Positions 50,000-60,956 of a stretch of 64,000 nt of DNA are shown here, one piece after another. A program made the translations under genes and the position numbers. Position 1 is the stretch's first letter; each line of letters begins with the position of its first letter. This DNA is from Nigrospora sphaerica (Eukaryota > Ascomycota > Sordariomycetes > Amphisphaeriales > Apiosporaceae): NCBI GenBank assembly GCA_018287875.1, contig JAGVVL010000009.1, forward strand, positions 1,736,001 to 1,800,000. Reading direction: 5' to 3'. The notes under the pieces are model-generated. The model did no database searches. It was not told the DNA's origin and worked only from the letters and a program-made list of their open reading frames with translations.

Positions 50000-52607
50000 T
50001 CAGCCCCAAATAGGCACGTTTCGGTACGCTGGAGAGTTGTAGCTGTGCAAAACGCGGTAAGGAGCGGGATGCGGGTCCGTCGAGCCAACGCTGCGGTTTC
50101 GTGAATGGCTTCTGGGTGCGCGCGGGGGCTGCTGAGACCCCGAGTCCAGAAAAGCACCTGTCCAGGGGTCCGAGACTTTCCCGTCCACCGACGGGTAAGG
50201 GCCGTTGTCCCTAAGAGGCGTCTGGTCAACGACCGCACCCAATGGTGGGTGGAAGACGCTCCCATCGGAGCCAATTCTTTGGCGCATCGACGGCACAATT
50301 GTGCTGTGTCTCTGCGGCGTAGGCTTCGAGGGCGCCATCTCGCCAGTTCTTTGACTCGCCTGGCTCGTAAGCGAGTTCCCCCGGCTCCGAGTAAAAGAGG
50401 ATCTGGCCGACAGAGACTGCGGTTGGCCTGGCTGCGCGTTCCAGCCCGATCCAGCAGTGGGGAGCGCCGAAGGCTGCAGGCTGGAGGTTGGTGAAGGCAG
50501 GGGCATGGGCACAGGCGGGCAACCGCGGTAGCCTTCCTGCGCGTACTGGCCCATGTTTTCCCAGCTCGTGCTTGTCGAGAGAGGCAGGTTAAGCGACGCC
50601 ACTCTGGAGGCTCCAGGTGGTGTCGATTGGGCCCTGGACGACGGCTGGGGTGATCCCATGTGGCGCGTCCGCAGACTGACGGGGGGCGGGCTCTTGAATT
50701 TCCGGGAAAAGGACAGCGGCTCTAGTGTCGACGAGGGACGTGAAGGGCCTAACAAAGGGTGGCCTCGATCTTCCATCGGCGACGACTGCGTGGCGAGTGT
50801 AGCCGATCTACGAGACCGGTTGGTAGGCACGGAGCCAGCTGGACGTTCTGACATAACTGCCCGGGGCGACAAATCAGACACCCGCGCACCCACACGTGTG
50901 TAGGCTGTTGGGCTTGGCGGCGGGATACTCGAGGCGGAGTTTGCTGCGGGTTCCCGAACGGCTGGCGTGGGCGTGGGTGTGGCCAGGAGAGCAGCAGCAT
51001 CCACGGGGAGTGTTGGGGACAGGCAGATTCCATGCTCATTCACCATCTCGGCGCTACCTACGCTGAAAATGGTTCCCAGCGTCTCTTTGCTCGCCTCCGG
51101 CTTCACACTCTGTCTCCGCATCATGGCGGGGTAGGACTCGGTGCGCTTGGCGAATCTCGCTTCGACTTCGAGAGGGATAGGAGAGACCACAGTAGTCTCC
51201 GTGGGGTGGGTAGGCGACAGGCTCGCGGGGCCGCGGCCGTTGCCTAGTAGTCTTTGCAGCTTCCCATTCTTGCGGGTGATGCTGCTGATACTGAAGCCCG
51301 AGCCCGACTTGCTGAAGCCAGTTGGGCTTTGCACCGAGAATTCCGACAATGTAGGGCTGGGCTGCGGCGGACTGGCGACATCCAGCGCTGGCCGATTCTT
51401 GGTTTTCTTCGACAGGCTCTTGCGGCCCCGCACCCACAAATTCGGGCGTCCTGCGGGCGAAAGCTCCCTAGGCATCCTTGCTGGTGTCGTCGGTGCTTCA
51501 CTCTGGGCCGGGGCTGGCGGGGGCGTTGCCTCTCTGGAAGACATGTTGGTGCTATCTGGCTGAGAACTCGCAGACGGTGAGGCGCAAGGCTCGCTGGCTG
51601 CCGCGTGTCCCTTTCTGCGTACCGTTGCAGTCCTTGAAAACGAGCGCAAGGAAACGTTGGAGCTGTAGCCCGAGTCGGCTTTCGACAAGGCCTTTGGCGG
51701 ATATTCCGACGTGGGGCTTGCAACAACACCACTGTCGGACCTGTTGATTTCACGCGAGCGACTGCCTTCCGGAGCCGCGCATGGACGGGGCGGAATGGAT
51801 TTGGCGCTGGGATCGACGCGTACATCCAGAACCTCGAGCTGCGAGAACTCCGCCTGCTCCACAGCGAACAGGTCATCGTCAATAGCCGTGGTCTTGCTGG
51901 CGATTTGCAGCTCTGCGACAGGAAGGTTCGAATGTATTCCAGGGAGGTTTTCAGCTTTGGGCGCCTTGCGGTCAGCGTTACCATCTGTGGATAAATTGAT
52001 TTGCTGGAAATAACTCTGGCCGTTGCTGGTTTCGGATTCCGCGACAGGGCTCGTCACAGGACTGCCGTTCGTTATCCGCAGGGTTCCAAGTTTGAAGGCC
52101 CCGATGTGTTTGTAGTCATCTTCGCAGGGGGTAGAAGCGCGCGCCACTTCTGCAACGCCCCGGCCTAGCTCGTATACCGAGGGCATTGCCATCTCCAGGG
52201 TATCCCACGAGCCACGACGGCTGGGGGTTGACGGCATGCTGTACCTAGCCGTCGATTTTTTTGGAAGTGGTGGCACGTGGGGAGCTGCGCGTGTTGCAAC
52301 GCCAGGCACCTGGAGTGATCGCCTTCTCATCGGCGTGCACAAAGAAAGCTCCGACGCGGCCCGGGATATCGATGCGGATGCCGGGTTCCCTGCTACTGTA
52401 GGAAGTCGTGGTGATGAAGGCACCGTCCGCATGGGCCCTTCCGACCTATTTGATTGCTCCTCATACGAGGTCGGCTCCTCTGTCAAGTTTAAAAGCCGGT
52501 TGGCCTCGTACGGACTCATGCCGTAGTTGGGCGGTATGCTGGGCGCGGCAGTCGACGACCAGCTGAGCAAAGGGCGTGTTAGCGCAAGAAACGGAGCAGG
52601 TTGTATA

Positions 52608-52638
<31 letters not shown>

Positions 52639-53102
52639 GTAGCACGAGGTACATACCCAGCGTGACCGCCAAGCCCATAGTAGAGGTGGTCTGCGGTGCC
52701 AACAATCATCGAGTTCGCTCGACTTGGCCGCGTACTATGCACTGGGGTGGCCAAGTGGCCGTCCTGCTTGGTCCCATCATTTCGAGGCCGGCCTTGGGAA
52801 GATCTGGAGCGGAAGATATTCTTCGCGGACCTGGACCGACCGACTCGTTCCGAATCGTAGTTGTCGTCCCATGGGTCGGTGGTGCCGGCATCCGACGAAG
52901 GGTACAAGGGAGACGGCGCAGGCTCGGAGCCGTAGGGAAGCGACCAAGTCCTCGCGGCCGAGAAGCGCCGGCGGGGATTGGGAGGGTAGTTCGGGTCCAA
53001 CAGACCAGCTGTCGCCACGTAAGGCGCCCGGGGCTTGGTGAGCTTCTGCGCCGTCCTACGGCCCTTGTCGGGGCCTTCGACGACGGACGGGGCGTTTCCC
53101 AT
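50000..53102 (-). CDS. Large low-complexity protein with N-myristoylation motif, function unknown
   Basis: Exons on the minus strand: 53102-52657 and 52562-50000, giving 1002 residues. The 94-nt intron (GTATGT ... GCTAAC ... CTCAG) joins YGLGGHAG to WSSTAAPSIPPNYG and contains a long (TA)n tract. The protein starts MGNAPSVVEG, fitting the N-myristoylation consensus (Gly2, small residue at position 6), so it may be membrane-anchored. The rest is rich in Ser, Pro, Arg and Thr and predicted disordered, with many RS and SP sites (GRSRSAKNIFRSRS, SRRGSWDTLEM, KSLSKKTKNR). No catalytic domain is recognised. It ends YRVLHSYNSPAYRNVPIWG. G/C-ending codon use over the whole frame supports a real gene. 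Confidence 0.82.
52604..52638. repeat. (TA)n microsatellite inside an intron
   Basis: A TA run of about 35 nt, interrupted by G, within the 94-nt intron of the low-complexity protein gene. Confidence 0.9.
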
Positions 53103-53986
53103 CCTCGAGGTTGGTAGCCGGCGACGGGGCCAGCTTTGAAGCGAGTGTTACGCCGATGGTGTTGATTCCATGCCTGTGACGACCTTGGTGCACGGCGTCT
53201 CGGTGTGGGTTTCAGTGCAAGTCGAGCAAGTCAAAGAGTCTCGCAAGAGCGGTGGACGCCAGCCGAGACGGAGACGACGAGGAAGGCCGTGCTTATAGAC
53301 GGGCGACCACTCCAACTCACCGTCTCTCCTCCGTGAGGCAGCGATGCGGTGGCACGAGTGGGGCGGTGGGAAGCAGACGGCGACTGGCAGGGGGGCCCAG
53401 AAGCTCGAGGACGGAGAGCGATGTAGGTAGAATAAGAACACGACGGGCCGGGCGCACAACACGAGTAGAGCAGGTCCCGCTGTCTTTTTATTCGCGTTGG
53501 CCCGGGAGCAGCGCGCACTTGCTCGGCTCCGTGATGGCGGCGTCGACGATCTAAAACCAGCGCAAGCTAGTGAGACAAGACAGGGAGAGAGGGAGGAAAA
53601 GAAAGAGGAGCTGGTGGACTGGCTAGAGGTTAGCAGCAGAACGGTAGGCAGGGCGTTAGTCGTGCGAGGTGCGAGGAGGGATGGGAGGGGAGGTGTCTAG
53701 TAGTGTAGCGCCCAGGGCTGGGCTTGCTTGCTGGCTAGCAGCAGGCACGGGGCAGGTATCCTCTCGCTTGGCACGCAGGCACCGGCAGGGAGCGAGGACT
53801 GGGACTGGGAAGTTGGCATCAATCAAATCGACGCCGGTCTGGCCTACCTGTGTGTCCGTCTGGCCGTCCGGTGGGATTTGGTCTGTTCCTCGGCTCGGGG
53901 CGATGGATGGTGGTCTGCTCCTCTTTTCTCCTCTCGTCCTCTCGGACGCGCCCCTCGCTCGTTCTCGCCCGTTCTCGCTCCTCCCG

Positions 53987-54018
53987 CACACACACACACA
54001 CACACTCTCTCTCTCTCC
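53987..54018. repeat. (CA)n(CT)n compound microsatellite
   Basis: CA run from 53987 passing directly into a CT run. Confidence 0.9.
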
Positions 54019-54770
54019 TCCCCTCTTTCTTTCTCTTCTTTCGTCTTGCCCACTCCTAAGTCGCCCGCCACCTACCGGCCGGGCCTAGTCTTAAATGTGC
54101 CCGCTGACTGGCAGACTGGATGGAGAAGACCACGAAACCAGGAGCGAGAAAAGTGGTCGTGGCCCGGATAAGGATTCCATTGGCGATTCAGCATCGAGAT
54201 TTGGCCAACCCGGCCGCTGCATGGGTCGATAGGCCCCAACGTGCGGAGATTCCCACGGCTGTGTCGGGCCCATGCCGCACAGCCGCTGTACGACTTTTGA
54301 ATGGCTCTACCTAGGACCTCGAATTGCCCGACCAGCCAACCCCCGATGCGTGCGTGCGGGCGTGGATGGGGGGTGTGGGCAGGGGAACCAGGAAAGAGGG
54401 ACAGACAGCAGCTAGATTGTCGATGATCACCCTTGCAGACTCCCCCCCCCCAAAACCACCAAGCTGCAGCTAGTTGCACTTGTCCTATTGCGTATGTAGG
54501 TACTACGCCGTAGGTAGAAGGGCCACGCTGCTGCGGAGAATGCTGGGCGCGATGCGCCGGGGACCCATAGCCTGGATTGCCTGGCCTGCCGCTAGTTGGC
54601 GGCTGGCCCAGCCGGGCGAGAGAGTGCGAGAAGACGACCGAGGCAGAATAGGACGGGAGGGGCCTGGGAGAGAGAAAGCCTGCTTTCGAATCGTCCTATT
54701 CCCGAAGCTGCCCAGAATGTGTCGCAGTCTGGTCGAGCCTCGTTGTCCTGTTGGCTCGGCCTTGTTGCTG

Positions 54771-54790
54771 CATGGCATGGCATGGCATGC
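54771..54790. repeat. (GGCAT)n short tandem repeat
   Basis: Consecutive copies of CATGG/GGCAT. Confidence 0.75.
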
Positions 54791-57700
54791 TACACACGAC
54801 TGCAGGGAGCTACTGTGTACATCCCGGCGAGTTCGAAAGTGGGGGATGGGCTTGGCGCATGCGAGCGGCACACACAGAAGGGACGCACGATAACTGCCTA
54901 CCTCGCGGTATGGCAAAGCTACTTAGTCATGGAGGAATTTGCCTTTTTCATCGCCTGCACCTCTGCTGATCCGGAGTCGACACTGGCAGCCGGGCGTGCA
55001 CTCTCGATGGGTCGTGCTTGAGTGGCCCCGGACGCCCGTCGAAGCGCCTGACCGCCCACCAACCCCGTCCGTTTCAGAGACACGAGGGGCATCGTGGAAA
55101 GCCACCCGCATTTGCTGGCCGGGGACGATGCGACCTGCAGCCGCCACGTCCCTCGCCCCCATCCGTACACAGTAGTCGTGGTTGTGAGCGTAGACGCCCA
55201 GACGGAACTCGAATGACCAAGAAGGGCCAAGAACATGATTCATCTGGGGCCAGACTCCCGTGCAGTCATAAGAGGAGTCACAGGGGTTGCGGTTTTATGA
55301 ATACTCGTACGTTATTAAAGTCCCGTACCTACATCTGCAGGGGGGCTCTTAATAGTGGTCGTACTATGGACGATAACGAGAGAAGTGTAACCGACCCCAC
55401 CGCTCCCACCACCCCCGCCACGGGCACTGGAGTGAAGTACCTACGATGGGTATCGTGGATGGATGGATATGGATGGACGGGATGTACGGAGTAGTGTGCT
55501 CATCCGTCCAGCCGTCCAGCCGCGTCCACGACAACGCGGTCACCACTGGCCCGAACGGGTCGAGCAAGCCGGAGATTAAGCGCCTGCTCCAGACCCGAAC
55601 GTCCCAAGAGCGTCAGCCTGCGATGGGCGTGTATCATGTGCTATAACGAGGTTCGTTATAAGATCTCGTCGTGCCATTGGCGACGCCCGCCGTCTGGCCT
55701 TCCTGTTGCCTGGCCAAAAGGCCTCGGGAAGGTTGTGTCGCGTTGCATTCGCGTCCAGCTACACACTGCAAGCAAGCCGTCCTATCAATGATGAGAACGA
55801 GAACACCGTAGGTGAAATCTCCGAAGGTGAGTGCCTAGTCAGTCGTAGTGCCTCTTTCGCCCAACCCCCCATCCGTCTCATTTGCAGGCCTCCCCACAAC
55901 GGCGATGTGGCTACAGAGTACGCAAAATGAGCCCAGCCCATGAGCCTCACGCAATTCCAACCATTCTCAACGTCATAGTTGAATCGAGGCATACACTACT
56001 CAGTATAGTACCGATCCGATTGCCCGTGCTGGGGCCCCAGTGGCCTAGCCATGTGGCCCGGCCTCCAGACCGTCTTTCCAGACTTATCCGATTTCGTACG
56101 GCCCTGCCCCTTGTCGGCCCTTTCATTGCTATCGGCACTGACTGCCTTGATCCGTATCGGGGCTGGTGAGATCTGGTTTGTGCCAGCTCACTGGCTTTTT
56201 TTGTCTCTTGAACAGATGGGATGAAAAGCAGGGAGGAACCTCGTCCAAGGCGGTCCCCAAGTACCCATCAACCGTCGTCGTCGAATCGGTGACTTCCATC
56301 GTTTGCTCTCCCGACGTCACATCGGCCGCGGCCTGGAGCGGGAAAGCGCTGATACACCATTTACATCGCGGTGGAAAAAGAAAGGACCCCCCTTCGCCTT
56401 GTCTTCTTTACCCACCTGGCCGGCCTCCGGGTCCATGGAACACGCTGGACTGGTCGAGACGTGTATCACGAGTGACAATTCGCTGCGAAACATGCCTTGG
56501 TTTCTTCCACCCCCCAGCTCCCATGGACGGGGATCCGGAGAACTGCAGGGCTTTTCATTACCGGTTCATGAACCTTAGCTTTTGCAACGAAATTGACAGC
56601 GGCCCCCCCTGGCTGGTGTTGCGTTCGTCGCCCCTCGTTGCCGTTTGATCCCCATCTTAAGAGACGGAGATGGGGAGCCAAGAAGGTGGGCGACGGACGG
56701 GAAGAAGCGATCGACGAGGCAACCGGCAACATGCGAGATGAAGCCAGGGGGACCGAGGACGTATACCTAGGTACTGCAACTATGTACTCAACACCACCAA
56801 AACATCCGTACGCCAAGTCCTCGCACGCATCCGTGATGCCGAGTACGGGTAAAAGGGGTGTGTAAGCACTTGGCAGGCTCTGTGTGTTCCAACTCATGCC
56901 TTGCCTACAGCTGCCGCTATTTACTACGGGTACATGCACACACATGGAAACCGGCTCGGAGCTGCGCTACAGTCCTGACGTCACGAACGGCCGGCCTATA
57001 CCAGTAGTCAACATGATGCGCATGCCCTAGTATTGTCCTGCATCCGACAGCATGGGGAACACAAGCAGGTCCACGGACATATCGGCGACCATGTTGCCAT
57101 ACCTGACTTGCGATCTACACCGGCACGGTCGGACCTGTTGGTGCTAATGGTGTCGGCTGGCTGGCTTGCGCAGGCTTGCACCCCCAAGTACCGCGTTGGG
57201 GCAATGGCACACAGCCATGCGTATAGCGATTGTCGGTGTAAACAAATCCATGGCACGGCTCATTGCGGTATTGGGGAGGAGGGGGGGTTAATCAAAGTAT
57301 CACGGGATTTTTCGGTAACTGTCTCCGAGTACCTAACAAGTCCGTCACCCGGCAATGCTGAGTACCGGACGATCGCCTGGGGCACGAAGGGCCACGAGCC
57401 GGCTCGCCCTGACTGCGTTGGCCATCATAGCTCGCGGCCACGCTGACCCCGGGACCAGCTGAGGACTGGGAAGCCTGAGCTGAGCCATGCCAATTCGCCA
57501 TGGGTCTGCCACCGCAAAGCAAAATCCATGATTGGGCCCTCGGGCTACTTAGTGCGTGGCAGCGTGGCAGCGTGGGTGCGAAAGTCCAAGGGTCAAGGAT
57601 GAAAGTGAGCCTTGCTCCTGTCCCCCCCCGTCCCCTTGTCTGAGCCTATTTCGGCAAGTGACACCACTTATCGTAATCTTGACGCAATCCACTCACCGGC

Positions 57701-60004
57701 AGAGGGTTGCCGTAGATGGATCCGGTGGCTATTGTTCCGTGGCCCTGGGGCCGAAGGATTAAGCCATGCCGCCGTTGGCCTTGGTGCTCCGAGCCGTTTC
57801 CCGCCACTGCCACCTCTCGCCCCGGAGCCACGGGAGCCGAGTTGCGGCCTCGTATGTACCGTTGGGGCGGACCTGGAGACGACTAAAAGGATGCCGGCTC
57901 CCGGCCCAAGGCCCGAGTAGTTTGAATACGCGTTGTGCACAACAGCTTCTTTCTTGTGGGCCTTCACGTCATGTCGGAGCCGCGACGCCAAGTCCAGCCG
58001 GCTGCGTTTTGTGCAAACCTGCAGTCCGTGGCATCTTGTTCCCCCTGTGTGCTCGGTCATAAACTCTAGGGGATGGGTGTATGACGATGACAATTTTCAC
58101 GTCGTGCTCTTCCCGCGCCATGGCGGAGAACCCCTGCGAGAGGTCCCTGTCAGCGTTCCCCGTCAGCCAGTCTCGCATCTGACTCGTTCATGGCCTCGGC
58201 GACAGGAGGGCATTCGCAATATGTTCATCGTTAATTGTAACGGCGCCGACTTGACTCGTTCCGCCCACGGGGCGGAGATGGCCGCAATCCTGGGGCCTGA
58301 CGACACTCTTCGTATGGCAAAACGTGTCCAGCTTGGAAGAATCGTCGGCCTAAACCTGTCAGGCATGGAATATTTATTTCTGCGTGATCTGGTACTATTC
58401 ACGAGCCATTTCTTCTCTAACGTGCTCACTCTCCAATGACATAGGTGCAGCCCTCGTCACCCATCCATACCTCGTGGGCACGGCCGGCTTCGACATCAAT
58501 CCGGTCACCCACAGAGTACGTCGTCTTCTGTGGGTTTGTGTCGTTGGGGTACGTGATGGTCAGCTGTCCGTGAAGAATGAGATGTGTGGTGAGGCCGCTA
58601 TGGGAATGGGGTCTGTAGTGCGCGTTGCTATTCCCGTCAGCGAGCGCTCCGTCGAGGCCGAGGCGAGCGCGGCACGGCGGATGGGGAAAGTCTCACGGGC
58701 CATCCGTATGGGTGAAGACGTGACGAAAGCCCCAGCTGCGGACTTGAGCCTCGTCCTTTGGCGCCATGTTGCCGCTGGTCCCAACAGGCCGTTTGAGTAA
58801 CTGCCACGGCTCGGAATAGGGGTCTGGTACGGTCAGGGCGGATGGGATGGTAGGAGCGTCCTGTTTCACGATGGCTGCTACGTACGGGGCGGGTTTGGAG
58901 AGTTGGGTATCCTATCACCTCTTTAGCCTCGGAATCGCCTAGACGACAAGACCGTGTTCCCACCCCACACAGATGACGTCGGCACTTGTACGCGAAGCTC
59001 TCGTATCCTCATGCGCGCGTCTGGGTTCGGCCGCGCTTGCTGCCAATCGCGTCGTTCAGGGCGGTGCGACCGGCCCTGTGGCTCCAGGGCTGGCCCGCGT
59101 AGGAACTCCGTAAACAGGCGAGACAGGAAGCTTCCCGAGCGAGCCGTTGCGCCGGGCTGGACGGGATGAACGGGCGTTTGGTGGGCGGCGGACGGGAGCT
59201 ACTTTGGAAGTTTGGCTAGGCTCGTCTCGGTCTGGTGGAGGGCGGTGCATCGCATTGCCGCCATTGGAGCATCGGCTGACTGGAGCGCCGGCGAGGTGCG
59301 ATGCGATGGATAGAGATGGATCCCATCCCAATTGGCCCTACTTCCAATGGCTGCTCGCTCTAGCCGGTCGCATCGTCAACCCTGCATTCATTAATACATT
59401 GGAAGCCCTATCACACGTACGGGCGTACGTACACGTTATGGCCTTTGCGTACGCCTACTCTCTATCCAACACCAGTCGCGGGCGGATCGTGTACCAAAAT
59501 AGCAGCGCGAGCTCTTGCATGAACGCATTGGACGGGGAGACGCCCGCGGCACATCATCGTCTCCACATCTCCGCACCAGATGGATGCCGCGCCCACCCGA
59601 TACCACGCGCAACGCGTTCGTTCGTTGTTTCGTTTCGGCCCAGACCAGACCGCGTCGCCGTCGCCGTCGGCTTGTCTGGAGGCAATAAGGGAATCATGGG
59701 TGTCTCGGCGTCCACCCGCTGGGGGTTGGTGGCCAAGAGACGCCCAGCGCAGCCATTCGGCCACCCTGAACCGAATGCGGCAATTGGATAAAATAAGCTG
59801 AGCACACATGCCGTCGGAGCACATGCAGCTCAGCCTCCCTGGCTCTGACCTGGCAACGCAGGTAAGGTTGGGGGGATGTATGTACTCACAACCCCATGCA
59901 CGCATTGTCCAATGCCCCGTGGGAGAGGCAGGCACGCCCGTGGCAAGGCACACACGATGTGGGCTTGCTGAAGCCGCTCAGTGTCGTGTTGCACTTGGTT
60001 GGCT

Positions 60005-60465
60005 ATGATCGCCTCGGTTCTCCTGCCCGCCCTGGTTCCGTCGTGGCCAAGGTAGGTAGACAGACATCGATGCCTCCATACGACTGACGACTTGCCCTTG
60101 CTCTGTCTAGAGGGCGCACAGATGCGCCGTACCGCTCGCGGTGCCCCCGGTATCCAACCTGGAGCCTGGCACTACGGCAGACGCGGAACACGCGGGTGCG
60201 GTGGCCCTTCAAGCGCATCAACGGTCCCCCTGAGGCTTGGGCCTGGCCTGGCGATCGTAAACTCTCAGGGACCCCCAGTGACCCTGATTCACAGCGCCAC
60301 AGCCTTACCAGACAAGCAACAAGAGCACACGCGCTGGGTCCTGGGGATCCGCTGAAGCGCGCCGTTCGGACCACGCGATCCCTGTCTGACGGTGCCGGTG
60401 GGGGTGAGGCTACCTCCCTATCCAGCCCAGCTGAACTGGAATCCTTCCCTCTCCCGCAAAGCTAG
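60005..60465 (+). CDS. Possible two-exon small gene (133 aa), doubtful
   Basis: ATG at 60005, exon 60005-60051, intron 60052-60110 (GTAGGT ... GACTGACGAC ... TGTCTAG), exon 60111-60465. The spliced frame is open for 133 codons and starts with a hydrophobic MIASVLLPALVPSW. The intron signals are good. The protein after residue 16 is Arg/Ser/Pro-rich, without conserved-looking blocks. It could equally be a non-coding exon pair or an upstream untranslated part of the PLC transcript. Confidence 0.25.
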
Positions 60466-60956
60466 CCGCGTAGGTCATCGACCATAAGCACCAGCTTGTC
60501 TTGAAGAAGACGGAAAGCCGTCTGGTTCAATCTCACGTTCTCGTCTATCCTCCCGACCTATCCATTCGTTATACCCGTGCTTGTTTGCCTGTTCGCGCTT
60601 TTTCCCGCCCCTGCCATCGCCTTGCGCATTTTGCGCGCTCAGCTTGGGAATAGCTTCGCCGGAGCTGCCGCAGACGGACAGTCCGGAACCTCGGGCGCGG
60701 TTGCCACCACCGGTCCGGCATTTGCAGCATCCCACCACAGACACTGGCTCTTGCGACTGCGCAAGAAGTCCTGCCCAACATCGCTTTCGTTCCGCGCCGC
60801 TCCGTCATCCCATGCTCTTCACGGTTCGTCTCTGCGGCCCCCTGTCGCCCCCGTTTCATTCCGCATCGTATACGTGGGAGAGGTGATGCTGATGGCCCGG
60901 CGGGTCCCCTACAGACGCGAAAAACCACAGACAGCACTTCCCAGAATGACCCGACG

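Larger units (their letters stand above)
53103..60956. other. Gene-poor tract between low-complexity protein gene and PLC
   Basis: 7.9 kb, the largest interval without a confident gene. ORFs of up to 214 codons occur (59147-59791) but lack codon bias and recognisable domains. Intron-like signals (donor, branch and acceptor at normal spacing) appear at 55827-55887, 56166-56215, 58392-58444 and 60052-60110, suggesting spliced non-coding or fast-evolving transcripts. Microsatellites lie at 53987-54018, and a GGCAT repeat at 54771-54790. The last 450 bases are probably PLC leader. Confidence 0.5.

Noticed and set aside
56166..56648. 160-codon ORF following an intron-like acceptor
   Set aside because: The ORF begins inside the putative intron, and joining to upstream sequence gives early stops in every phase.
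59147..59791. 214-codon plus-strand ORF
   Set aside because: No codon bias, no domain, irregular composition; chance ORF in GC-rich DNA.
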